Source: DASQPR01 sp963797675
GTDB taxonomy: Bacteria; Actinomycetota; Actinomycetes; Mycobacteriales; Micromonosporaceae
Assembly: GCA_963797675.1 (NCBI GenBank)
Contig: CAWCQQ010000002.1
Location: forward strand, 1,054,001-1,118,000
DNA length: 64,000 nucleotides
Reading direction: 5' to 3'
The notes under the pieces are model-generated. The model was given only the letters and a program-made list of their open reading frames with translations, had not been told where the DNA came from and searched no databases. Numbering within the stretch: the stretch's first letter is position 1; every line of letters begins with the position of its first letter. This document shows, piece by piece, positions 8,371-16,118 of this stretch. A program made the position numbers and the translations under genes.

Positions 8371-8410
8371 GCGGCGTCCACCCTCAGCTCCGGCTGGGGG
8401 AGGGCGCCGC
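8371..8410 (+). terminator. Terminator after rpmE
   Basis: An 18-base arm at 8371-8388 pairs with 8393-8410, with a few wobbles and mismatches, around a 4-base loop, and the stem is followed by TTTC. It ends the rpmE transcript about 50 bases before prfA. Confidence 0.6.
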
Positions 8411-8460
8411 TTTCGCATGCGGTCACCGGCTAATGAGACAAAAGCGACAGGGATGAAGAT

Positions 8461-9565
8461 ATGGGTACATCGCAGATCGAAGGCGGTCGGCTCGAGACGC
8501 TGCTCGCCGAGTACGGCGAGATCGAAGCGCGCCTCGCCGACCCGGCGATCCACGCCGACCAGGTGGCCGCCCGCAAGGCCGGCCGCCGCTTCGCCGAGCT
8601 GACCCCGATCCACAAGGCGGCCGGCGAACTCGAGGCAGGCCCGCGAGGACTTCGCCGCGGCCTCCGAGATGGCCGGCGAGGACCCCGCGTTCGCCGCCGA
8701 GGCGGAGGCGCTCGCCGCGCCGATCCCGGTGATCGAGGAGCGCCTCGCCGAGCTGCTGATGCCGCGTGACCCGAACGACGCGAAGGACGTGATCCTCGAG
8801 GTCAAGGCCGGCGAGGGCGGCGAGGAATCGGCACTGTTCGCGGGCGACCTGGTCCGGATGTACCTCCGGTACGCCGAGCGGCACGGCTGGGTCACCGAGG
8901 TGCTCGACTCGCAGGATTCCGACCTCGGCGGCTTCAAGGACATCGCGGTCGCGATCAAGACGAAGGGCGTGCCCGACGGCGGGTACGGCGTCTGGTCGCG
9001 GCTGAAGTGGGAGGGCGGCGTACACCGGGTCCAGCGCGTACCGGCGACCGAGTCGCAGGGCCGGATCCACACGTCCGCAGCCGGCGTGATCGTGACCGCC
9101 GAAGTCGAGGAGACCGAGATCGCGATCGAGGAGAAGGATCTGCGGATCGACGTGTTCCGCTCGTCCGGCCCGGGTGGTCAGAGCGTCAACACGACCGACT
9201 CCGCGGTCCGGATCACGCACCTGCCCACCGGCATCGTGGTGAGCTGCCAGAACGAGCGTTCGCAGCTGCAGAACAAGGATCGGGCGATGCGGATGCTGCG
9301 CTCGAAACTGGACGCGCTCTACGAGGAGCAGCAGGCGGCCGCGGCATCGGATTCCCGCAAGGCGCAGGTCCGTACGGTGGACCGGTCCGAGCGCATCCGC
9401 ACGTACAACTACCCGCAGAACCGGCTGTCGGATCACCGGATCGGATACACCGCGTACAACCTGGATCTTGCGCTCGGCGGTGACCTGGACGGCGTGCTGG
9501 ATGCTTTGGTCGAGGCGGATCGGGCTGCCCGGCTCGCCGGCGAGGACCACCTGAGCCGTCAATGA
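8461..9565 (+). CDS. prfA: Peptide chain release factor 1, one apparent frame break
   Basis: Recognises UAA and UAG stop codons and triggers peptide release. The N-terminal helical region begins at ATG 8461 and shifts frame near 8635, where GAGGCAGGCC replaces the expected GAGCAGGCC (one extra G). After that the frame is intact to TGA 9563-9565. The codon-recognition loop RVPATESQGRIHTSAAG has the PxT signature of RF1 rather than the SPF of RF2, and the catalytic loop is SSGPGGQSVNTTDS with the universal GGQ. Corrected length about 367 residues, normal for RF1. The next conserved gene, prmC, encodes the methyltransferase that modifies this GGQ glutamine. An organism cannot lose RF1, so the break is almost surely a sequence error. 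Confidence 0.95.
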
Positions 9566-9685
9566 TCAGCAGTTTTGCCGTGAATGATCACGAATTTTAC
9601 AGTGCGTGACGGGCGTGTCATCATTTGGAAACGAGCGACCTAGACCATGGTGGAAAGCCTTGTGTCTTCGTGGGGGGAGCCCGTA

Positions 9686-9884
9686 ATGGCGATAGACAGA
9701 ACCGAGAACCGTCGATATCACGGCCGCGCCGCGTGTCGTGATCACTCTTGCCTCAGGCCTGGTCAACCGGGTCTTCGGCGAGACGTCCAGCGCGCGTGAG
9801 AACGCGTGGCAATCGGTCCTCGAAGATCGCAAGCGGGCGGCCGTTCGTGCAGAACTCGCGAGTGTCCTTCGCCACGCGAAGTAA
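9686..9884 (+). CDS. Small hypothetical protein, probable frame break
   Basis: ATG 9686 has GGGGGAG six bases upstream and opens MAIDRTENRR. If one base near 9718 is removed, the frame continues through APRVVITLASGLVNRVFGET to TAA 9882-9884, giving about 65 residues with an Ala/Arg-rich, probably helical end (RAELASVLRHAK). No family is recognised. It stands 10 bases before prmC and may be co-transcribed. Without the correction neither half makes a sensible gene, so this is a tentative call. Confidence 0.35.
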
Positions 9885-9894
9885 CCGGACCGTC

Positions 9895-10765
9895 TTGAGC
9901 GTTAGGGCGGTCCTAGCCTCGGCAACTGCCGAGCTGGCCGCGGCGGGCATCGCCTCGCCGCGAACCGACGCCGAACTGCTCGCCGCTTATGCACTCGGCA
10001 TCCCCCGTGGGCGGCTGGTCATGGTCGACGACTTCACCCCCGAACAGCTCGCGACGTTCCGGCGACTTCTTGCCGAGCGATCCAGACGCATCCCCCTGCA
10101 GCATCTTCTCGGCCAGGTGGCCTTCGGCGACGTCGATGTCGCGGTCGGACCTGGCGTTTTCGTGCCCCGGCCGGAGACCGAACTGATGGTCGCGTGGGCG
10201 CTGACGAAGCTTCCGGACGACCGAGCGGTCGTCGTCGACCTGTGCAGCGGTACGGGTGCGATCGCGCTCGCGCTCGCGCACGCCCGTCCGCAGGACCGGG
10301 TGATCGCGGTCGAACTCGATCTCGACGCCGCCGTCCTGGCTGCGCCGGAACGCGAAAGTGCGATCCGACGCCGGTGATCACGGGATCGAGGTCGTGCTCG
10401 GCGACGTGACCGATCCGAAGGTTCCGTCCACATCGCTCGACGGCCGGGTCGACCTGCTGCTGTGCAACCCGCCGTACGTGCCGGACGGCACGCCCGTGCC
10501 GGATGAGGTTCTGCACGATCCGCAGATCGGCGGTGTTCGGCGGACTCGACGGTCTCGATGTCATCCGGCCGGTCGTCGCGCGATCGGTGCGCGCTGGTGA
10601 AGTCGGGCGGATGGGTCGGCATCGAGCACGACGACTCGCACGTCCGGGCGGTCGCGGACCTGCTCGATGGCGACCGGCTCGTACACCGATGTCGACGTCC
10701 ACGACGATCTCGCGGGACGCCCGCGCTTCACGACCGCACGCAGGTGGCAGACTGGTTCGCTGTGA
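9895..10765 (+). CDS. prmC: Release factor glutamine N5-methyltransferase, four apparent frame breaks
   Basis: Methylates the glutamine of the GGQ motif in release factors. The N-terminal helical domain (TDAELLAAYALGIPRGRL) and SAM motif (VVDLCSGTGAIALALAHA) are in the first frame from TTG 9895. The catalytic NPPY motif (LLLCNPPYVPDG) is in a second frame, FGGLDGLDVIRPVV in a third and GGWVGIEHDDSHVRAV in a fourth. The breaks lie near 10350, 10530, 10595 and 10685, and at least three are explained by one extra base. The restored end reads RFTTARRWQTGSL and stops at TGA 10763-10765, overlapping the next start as TGATG. Corrected length about 289 residues. Confidence 0.9.
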
Positions 10766-11412
10766 TGCTCTTTGACTGCACCCACGCCGCCGAACGAGAC
10801 CGCGGCGTCCGTGCCGCGATCGACGCGGTCCTGCGAGGTGACCTCGTCGTGCTGCCGACCGATACCGTCTACGGCATCGGCGCGGACGCGTTCAAGTCCT
10901 GGGCCGTGACCGCGTTGCAGAACGCGAAGGGCCGCGGCCGCACCGTACCGCCACCGGTCCTCGTCGGATCGCGGTCGACCGTGGACGGGCTCGCGCACGC
11001 GCTGCCGCAGGTCGCCCGCGACCTGATGGAGGCGTTCTGGCCGGGCGGTCTGACGATCGTGGTCGAGCACGCGCCGAGCCTGTCGTGGGACCTGGGTGAG
11101 ACGTTCGGCACGGTCGGGCTGCGCATGCCGCTGCACCCGATCGCGCTCGAGGTTCTTCGAGAGACCGGGCCGATGGCCGTGTCCAGCGCGAACAACCACG
11201 GAAAGCCGCCGGCCACGACCGCGGTCGAGGCCCGCGAGCAGTTCGGTTACTCGGTCAGCGTCTATCTCGACGGCGGTCCGGCGCTCGAAGGCGTCGCGTC
11301 CACGATGATCGACGTTACCGGCGACGTACCGAAGCTGCTCCGCGCCGGCGCGATCTCGCTCGACGAACTCCGCAAGGTCGCGCCCGGCACGCTGGATATC
11401 GCCGCATCGTGA
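10765..11412 (+). CDS. tsaC: L-threonylcarbamoyladenylate synthase (TsaC/Sua5 family)
   Basis: Makes threonylcarbamoyl-AMP from threonine, bicarbonate and ATP, the first step of the tRNA t6A37 modification. The 215 residues contain the YrdC-domain marks LPTDTVYGIGADA, a lysine-rich segment AKGRGRTVPPPVLVGS, FWPGGLTIVVE, TVGLRMPLHPIALEVL and SSANNHGKPPATTA. It lacks the C-terminal extension of Sua5 proteins. ATG 10765 overlaps the prmC stop, and the stop overlaps the next gene in GTGA, so prfA-prmC-tsaC-phosphatase behave as one translationally coupled unit. The frame is intact although its neighbours are broken. The family usually has KRP or similar at the ATP site; here the segment reads GRGRTVPPP, a variation common in actinobacteria. 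Confidence 0.92.
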   Translation: MLFDCTHAAERDRGVRAAIDAVLRGDLVVLPTDTVYGIGADAFKSWAVTALQNAKGRGRTVPPPVLVGSRSTVDGLAHALPQVARDLMEAFWPGGLTIVVEHAPSLSWDLGETFGTVGLRMPLHPIALEVLRETGPMAVSSANNHGKPPATTAVEAREQFGYSVSVYLDGGPALEGVASTMIDVTGDVPKLLRAGAISLDELRKVAPGTLDIAAS

Positions 11413-12008
11413 CCGTACAGCCCGTTCGTCGTCCTGCACGTCTGCATGGGCAACATCTGCCGTTCGCCGATGGCCGAACGTCTGCTCGCGCACGCGGTCG
11501 CGGTCGCACGGTGGCGAAGATCTCGTTCTGAGCGAGAGCGTCGGCACCGGCTCCTGGCACGCGGGCCAGCCGATGAACGCGCCGGCCGAGGCTGAGCTGC
11601 GGCGACGCGGCATCGACCCGGAGGGCTTCCAGGCCCGACAGCTGATCGGCCGGCACATCGACACCGCCGATCTGGTGTTGACCGCCACATCCGAGCAGTT
11701 CGACTTCGTGGAATCGGCTGCGCCCGGACGCGACGTCGCAAGGTGTTCGTACTCGGCGAGTTCGGCCGTCTGGCGGCGGCGATAGACTCTCCGCGCTGCC
11801 GCCGGCCGGTGCGACGGCCGAGGCGGTCCACGCCCGTGGTCAGGCGCTGGTCCGCGCCGTCGACGCGGCCCGCGACGGTCACCGTCCGCGACGCGCCGAC
11901 GACCTCGACGATCCGTACGGACGATCAAGTGCATTCTTCACCGGTACGGCCGACCGGATCGCCTCGTCGCTCGATCCGCTCGTCAACGCGCTGTGGCCGG
12001 CATCCTAA
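11409..12008 (+). CDS. Low-molecular-weight protein-tyrosine-phosphatase, several frame breaks
   Basis: A cytoplasmic phosphatase of about 199 residues. The P-loop VCMGNICRSPMAERLL contains the C-x5-R signature, and the C-terminal part has LDDPYGRSSAFF, which includes the catalytic DP of the general-acid loop. The frame shifts near 11424, 11505, 11735 and 11790; the restored pieces include GTGSWHAGQPMNAPAEAELR, DLVLTATSEQFDFVES, KVFVLGEFGRLAAAID and AVHARGQALVRAVDAARDG. GTG 11409 overlaps the tsaC stop. This gene follows tsaC in many actinobacteria, which supports the call. The breaks resemble those in the essential prmC next door. Confidence 0.8.
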
Positions 12009-12047
12009 AGTTTGCTCAGGTTTCCTTCGTCACATCCGCGCGTTTGC

Positions 12048-12500
12048 TCATCGTTTGCACGGGCTATTCACAGTGACGCTGTGGGTGACGTAGTCAAATG
12101 TGTGCTTCCGTGACTTCTCCACCGAATGTACGAGCGTGCGGTACTCCCCGTTTGCGCAGCTGACGACCGTGTTGCGGGTTCGCTGCGTCTCACTGAGCGT
12201 GCGCGACGTGTCGGTGCCCTTGGCCGTCCACGTGCCGGTTTTCACCGAGTGCCAGCTGCCGTTCGATGCCTGCTTCTGCAGCGTCACAGTGATCGTGATC
12301 GAGTCGGCGCCCTTGCCGTCGCAGCGGTACCGGCCCGGTGCCGCCATCTTCGACCCGTCCTTGACCGGCGGATCCGCCATGATCGTGCAGTAATCAACGT
12401 CACTGTTCACGACCGACCCGGCGCCCTGGCAGGCGGCCAGGCCGGTGGCGGCGAGGACGAGGCAGGCGAGCATGGCGAGTCGCTTCGACCGTGGACGCAT
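12048..12500 (-). CDS. Putative secreted lipoprotein, function unknown
   Basis: A 150-residue protein with a typical lipoprotein signal peptide: basic MRPRSKRLAM, a hydrophobic stretch and lipobox LAAC, with the lipidated Cys at residue 24. The mature part is rich in Thr, Ser and Lys and contains four more cysteines (DYCTIMAD, RYRCDGKG, VVSCANGE, NSPCKR), which could form two disulfides outside the membrane. No family is recognised. It lies alone on the minus strand between the phosphatase and the ATP synthase operon, a place often filled in other actinobacteria by a WecA-type glycosyltransferase gene. Confidence 0.75.
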   Translation of the reverse strand: MRPRSKRLAMLACLVLAATGLAACQGAGSVVNSDVDYCTIMADPPVKDGSKMAAPGRYRCDGKGADSITITVTLQKQASNGSWHSVKTGTWTAKGTDTSRTLSETQRTRNTVVSCANGEYRTLVHSVEKSRKHTFDYVTHSVTVNSPCKR

Positions 12501-12631
12501 GGCGGGGGGCCTTTCGTGCGTGTCTGTGCGTTACCTCCAGGATTCCGGAGAAATTCGGATCGGTCAATGAGTCCGTCTATGGGTCATTTCCGAGAAAACG
12601 GATAAATCACTCCAATGTTGTCGCATCATGT

Positions 12632-12655
12632 AGAGACGATCTCTGACGTTATAGT
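12632..12655 (+). promoter_or_regulatory. Palindrome with -10-like box upstream of atp operon
   Basis: AGAGA-CGA-TCTCT (12632-12644) is followed five bases later by TATAGT (12650-12655). The pair could be an operator overlapping a promoter for the atp operon. No clear -35 box lies at 17-18 bp, so support is limited. Confidence 0.3.
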
Positions 12656-12827
12656 CCGCTAGGATGATTGCCGTCGATGCCTCGGGTCGCGTGGGCCCGC
12701 ATTTAGCGTCCATCGACGCTGTGATACGTTCTGCGCGAACCGGTGAAGGTAGACGAACAGTTCTCACCCACCGCGTTTCAGGACCTGACGGCGACAACGG
12801 CGTGCCCTCGATCCCAAGGAGCCACAA

Positions 12828-12866
12828 GTGGTTGATATGATCTACCGAGCGCAAAGGGTCGGCTAA
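12828..12866 (+). CDS. Possible 12-residue leader peptide
   Basis: GTG 12828 is preceded by AAGGAG at 8 bases and reads VDMIYRAQRVG then TAA. It ends 17 bases before the first ATP synthase gene. It could be a translated leader that couples ribosome entry to the operon, or chance. Confidence 0.25.
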   Translation: MVDMIYRAQRVG

Positions 12867-12883
12867 CTGCCGGGCGGGCGACG

Positions 12884-13093
12884 GTGACTCAAGACGCCAC
12901 CCCCGGTTGGATCAGCCTCCTTGGTCTCGGCGCCGTTTCGGCGTTGATCTTAATCTCAGGCCTGGCACTTGGCTGGCTGGCAGACAAGCTTCTGCACACA
13001 TTCCCGATACTTACGTTCGTCGGCCTGGTCGTAGGCATCGCCGGGGCCGGGCGCTACACATACCTCGAAATTCGTAAATATTTTTATAGCTAG
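12884..13093 (+). CDS. AtpZ/AtpI-family small membrane protein
   Basis: A 69-residue protein with two transmembrane helices, about residues 9-30 (ISLLGLGAVSALILISGLAL) and 39-58 (PILTFVGLVVGIAGAGRY), joined by a short loop GWLADKLLHT. This is the layout of the AtpZ/AtpI family encoded first in bacterial atp operons, thought to help assemble the c-ring or transport magnesium. Start GTG 12884. It is 29 bases before the atpI gene and in the same direction. Confidence 0.75.
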   Translation: MTQDATPGWISLLGLGAVSALILISGLALGWLADKLLHTFPILTFVGLVVGIAGAGRYTYLEIRKYFYS

Positions 13094-13122
13094 TTTCAAC
13101 GACTGACTGGAGATATTCAGCC

Positions 13123-13561
13123 GTGCAAGCAATCCCGATCGAGCCGGCCACCGAACCGGCCTACGAACCGGTCATAGCGATCCCTGCGGTCGCGAAGGGC
13201 AACCTGCGCCGCTCGATCATCATGGCGGCCTGCGTCGGCGTCATCGTGCTGGTCTCGACCGCCCTGCTCGGCCACTTCTTCATGGGCGTCTTCGCCTGCG
13301 TCGGCCTCGCGCTCGGTGCGATGAACAGCCGGATGGTTCAGAACGCGGTGCTGTCCTACGGGCAGAGCCAGGCCACCAACAAGAAGGCGCTGTTCACCCG
13401 ATCGATCCTGGCCCGCCTCGGCGTGGTGACGGTGATCGCGCTCGGTTGCGCGTACTTCATCCGCCCTGATGGGTTTCGGTGTCTTCGCGGGCCTCGCGTT
13501 CTTCCAGATGCTGATGCTCGGCGGCGCCTCTGTGCCGGTCTACCGGCAGCTGCACTCATGA
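13123..13561 (+). CDS. atpI: ATP synthase protein I, one apparent frame break
   Basis: An integral membrane protein of about 145 residues encoded ahead of subunit a; AtpI proteins assist c-ring assembly. Helices are visible at IIMAACVGVIVLVSTALLGH, FMGVFACVGLALGAMNSRM and LARLGVVTVIALGCAYFI. The frame breaks near 13467: one extra C in CGCCCTGATGGG shifts the end from LMGFGVFAGLAFFQMLML into another frame that reads through into atpB. With that base removed the protein ends VPVYRQLHS at TGA 13559-13561, overlapping the atpB start in ATGA. Start GTG 13123. Confidence 0.82.
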
Positions 13562-14292
13562 GCGGACACATTCTTGCCAACGACATCAACCCCGGCCTGC
13601 ACCACACCTGGGATGTCTTCGGACTGACGTTCAACGTCGACACGATCCTCTCGACGATCATCGCCGGCGTGATCGTGATCGGCCTGGGCCTGATGGTTGC
13701 TCGCAAGGCCTCGGCTCGTAAGCCGACCGGCGCGCAGCTCGCGTTCGAGGCGGTCACCGACCAGGTCGAGGCGCAGGTCGAGAGCACGCTCGGCATCAAG
13801 AACGCGCCGTTCGTGGTGCCGCTCGCGATGGCTCTGTTCCTGTTCATCCTGATCGCGAACTGGCTGTCCGTGATCCCGACGCCCGGCGATCCGGAGTACC
13901 TGCCGCCGGCCGCCGCCGACATCAACTTCACGCTGGCGCTTGCGGCGATCGTGATCCTCACCATGCACTTCGTGGGTGTGCGCCGCAAGGGCTTCGGCGG
14001 CTACTACCACCACCTGTTCAAGCCGAGCTGGGTGCTGTTCCCGATCAACCTGATCGAAGAACTCGCGAAGCCGGTCACGCTCGCGCTCCGGCTCTTCGGC
14101 AACATCTTCTCCGGCACCATCATGATCTCGCTGATCGCGCTGTTCCCGGCCTACATCTTGTGGGCGCCGAACGTGGTGTGGAAGACGTTCGACCTCTTCA
14201 TCGGTGCGATCCAGGCATTCATCTTCGCGCTGCTGACGGTGCTCTACTTCGCGTCGATCGTGCCCGAGCCCGAAGGGGCATCGGCGCACTGA
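13558..14292 (+). CDS. atpB: F0F1 ATP synthase subunit a
   Basis: The membrane stator subunit forming the two proton half-channels against the c-ring; 244 residues. It has five to six transmembrane helices. The essential arginine lies in TLALRLFGNIFSG, and the preceding helix carries LFPINLIEELAKPV. The N-terminus GHILANDINPGLHHTWDVFG is typical of actinobacterial subunit a. The start ATG 13558 overlaps the atpI stop. The uncorrected sequence fuses it to atpI in one long frame, which I do not accept. Confidence 0.95.
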   Translation: MSGHILANDINPGLHHTWDVFGLTFNVDTILSTIIAGVIVIGLGLMVARKASARKPTGAQLAFEAVTDQVEAQVESTLGIKNAPFVVPLAMALFLFILIANWLSVIPTPGDPEYLPPAAADINFTLALAAIVILTMHFVGVRRKGFGGYYHHLFKPSWVLFPINLIEELAKPVTLALRLFGNIFSGTIMISLIALFPAYILWAPNVVWKTFDLFIGAIQAFIFALLTVLYFASIVPEPEGASAH

Positions 14293-14364
14293 TCGCGTGC
14301 CTCGTTCTGCCTTGCAAGATTTCTGAAAAACGTACTGCACTATCGAATGAATAGAGGAGTAACA

Positions 14365-14625
14365 ATGGCTAACAGCCTGAACCAGGCCATCCAGACTGCC
14401 GGCGCCATGGTCGGTGGTGGCCTTGCTCTCGGTGGCGGTGCCATCGGCGCGGCCGTCGGTGACGGTCTCGCGGGCAGCGCGACCATCGCCGGCGTCGCCC
14501 GGCAGCCGGAGGCGCAGAGCCGCCTGTTCAGCATCTTCTTCCTGACGGTCGGCCTGGTCGAGGCGATGTACTTCATCAACCTCGCCTTCATGGCGCTGTT
14601 CGTCTTCTCGATCGCCAGTAAGTAA
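14365..14625 (+). CDS. atpE: F0F1 ATP synthase subunit c
   Basis: The proton-carrying ring subunit: an 86-residue helical hairpin. Helix 1 has the glycine-rich motif GGGLALGGGAIGAAVGDG, the polar loop is ARQPEAQ, and helix 2 carries the essential carboxylate Glu in FLTVGLVEAMYFINL. ATG 14365 is chosen because AGGAG lies six bases upstream; ATG 14347 is in frame but has no such site. The glycine pattern GxGxGxG-like in helix 1 controls ring size, which cannot be deduced here. Confidence 0.96.
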   Translation: MANSLNQAIQTAGAMVGGGLALGGGAIGAAVGDGLAGSATIAGVARQPEAQSRLFSIFFLTVGLVEAMYFINLAFMALFVFSIASK

Positions 14626-14640
14626 GGCGGGTTAGCCGTC

Positions 14641-15225
14641 ATGGCACACCTACACATCCTGGCGGCGCCGGTGGTTCCCACACCGTCGCCGTCGCCGTCA
14701 ACGGCCCCGGCTGCGAGCAACTTCCTGATCCCGAACGCGACGTTCTTCGCCGAGGTGATCGCGTTCCTGATCATTCTCTGGGTGCTCTGGAAGTTCGTTC
14801 TGCCGCCGTTGAAGAGGATCATGAACGAACGTCAGGCCATCATCGACCAACAGATGGAAGATGCGGACGCAACGCGCCTGCAGCTGGCCGAGGCTCAGAC
14901 GGAGTATCAGCGTGCGCTGACCGAGGCACGTACGCAGGCGGCGCAGATCCGCGAGAACGCGACGGCGGAAGCCCAGCGCGTCGTGGACGACATGCACGCG
15001 TCTGCGCGCGAGGAGTCGGCCCGCATCGTGGCCCGTGGCGAGGAGCTGCTGGCCAACCAGCGGCAGGCCACGGTACGCGAACTGCGTGCCGAGATCGGAA
15101 CGCTCGCAGTCGACCTGGCCAGCAAGATCGTCGGCGAGACGCTTCAGGATGACCAGCGTGCACGGGCCACGGTCGACCGGTTCCTTGCGGACCTCGACAC
15201 GGCCAGCGCCGGGGCGGCCGGCTGA
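14641..15225 (+). CDS. atpF: F0F1 ATP synthase subunit b
   Basis: The peripheral stalk protein, 194 residues. A Pro/Ser-rich N-terminal tail (residues about 10-25) precedes one transmembrane helix (FFAEVIAFLIILWVLWKFVL), then a long charged coiled coil (residues about 55-190) with the heptad-like stretch DATRLQLAEAQTEYQRAL. It dimerises and holds the delta/alpha3beta3 head in place. Its TGA overlaps the atpH ATG in TGATG. Confidence 0.95.
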   Translation: MAHLHILAAPVVPTPSPSPSTAPAASNFLIPNATFFAEVIAFLIILWVLWKFVLPPLKRIMNERQAIIDQQMEDADATRLQLAEAQTEYQRALTEARTQAAQIRENATAEAQRVVDDMHASAREESARIVARGEELLANQRQATVRELRAEIGTLAVDLASKIVGETLQDDQRARATVDRFLADLDTASAGAAG

Positions 15226-16046
15226 TGCGTGGAGCCAGCCGGGAAACCTACCGGGTCGCGTCCGACACGTTGACCGAGCTCGCTCGCGTCAGCGATGCGG
15301 CTGCGACCGCGAAGGCCGGCGACGAACTGCTGTCCGTCGCCGGGCTGTTGCAGCGTGAGCCGCGCCTGCGGCGTGCGCTCGCGGATCCGTCGCGATCGGG
15401 CAAGGACCGTGCCGCGCTGCTCGACGGACTCGTCGGCGGCTCGACCGGCGACGAGACCCGGTCGATCCTCGGCGTTGCCGCGGGCGGCCGTTGGTCGAGC
15501 GCGACCGAGCTGCTCGACGGCATCGAGCAACTCGGTGTCGACGCGCTACTCGCCAGCGCCGACCGTGCCGGCGATCTGAGCGAGGTCGAGGACGAGCTGT
15601 TCCGTTTCGGCCAGGTCGTCGACGGATCACCGCAGCTCGCGGCCGTTCTCGCCGATCCGACCGTGTCGACGGACGCGCGTTCTTCGGTGGTCGACTCGCT
15701 GCTCGACGGCAAGGCCAGGCCCGTCACCGTACGGCTGGCGAAGCTTTCGCTCGCCGGCTTCGGCGGCCGTACGTTCATCGGTGCGCTGACGCGCCTCGTG
15801 GAACTCGCGGCCGAACGGCGGGACATGCAGGTGGCGTACGTCACCGTGGCCAAGGCGCTGACCGACGACGAGGAGCAGCGCATCGGGGCTCGCCTCGCCG
15901 CGATGTACGGTCGAGAGGTCTCCGTCAAAGTCACCGTGGATCCTGCGGTCATCGGTGGTGCACGAGTTCTGATCGGCAGTGACCTCTACGACGGCACCAC
16001 GCTCCGGCGTCTCACCGACGCCCGGCACGCTGTGACCGGCAAATAA
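15225..16046 (+). CDS. atpH: F0F1 ATP synthase subunit delta
   Basis: Connects the peripheral stalk to the top of F1; 273 residues, long compared with E. coli (177), as usual for actinobacteria, whose delta has an extra N-terminal region. The N-terminal helical domain includes SDTLTELARVSDAAATAKAG and LLQREPRLRRALADPS; the C-terminal domain ends VKVTVDPAVIGGARVLIGSD, the strongly conserved signature of the family. Start ATG 15225 overlaps atpF. Confidence 0.94.
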   Translation: MRGASRETYRVASDTLTELARVSDAAATAKAGDELLSVAGLLQREPRLRRALADPSRSGKDRAALLDGLVGGSTGDETRSILGVAAGGRWSSATELLDGIEQLGVDALLASADRAGDLSEVEDELFRFGQVVDGSPQLAAVLADPTVSTDARSSVVDSLLDGKARPVTVRLAKLSLAGFGGRTFIGALTRLVELAAERRDMQVAYVTVAKALTDDEEQRIGARLAAMYGREVSVKVTVDPAVIGGARVLIGSDLYDGTTLRRLTDARHAVTGK

Positions 16047-16118
16047 CCTTCGCGTACGCACACCGGCTCGGGAAGCCTGAAAGCCTTCCGGAGCCCGAGA
16101 CCATAAGGAAGTACAAAG

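Larger units (their letters stand above)
12501..12883 (+). other. Upstream region of the ATP synthase operon
   Basis: A 383-base gene-free stretch. It holds a 13-bp palindrome followed by a TATAGT box and a possible 12-codon leader reading frame, listed separately. I see no tRNA or known riboswitch. Promoters for both the minus-strand lipoprotein and the atp operon must lie here. Confidence 0.5.

Noticed and set aside
8600..8660. Programmed frameshift in a release-factor gene
   Set aside because: Programmed shifting is known in prfB (RF2), at a CUUUGA site. This is RF1, has no slippery site, and similar breaks occur in unrelated genes nearby.
13123..14292. A natural AtpI-AtpB fusion protein
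   Set aside because: The joined frame loses the conserved atpI C-terminus, which is present in another frame and ends in an ATGA overlap with atpB, so it is a frame error.
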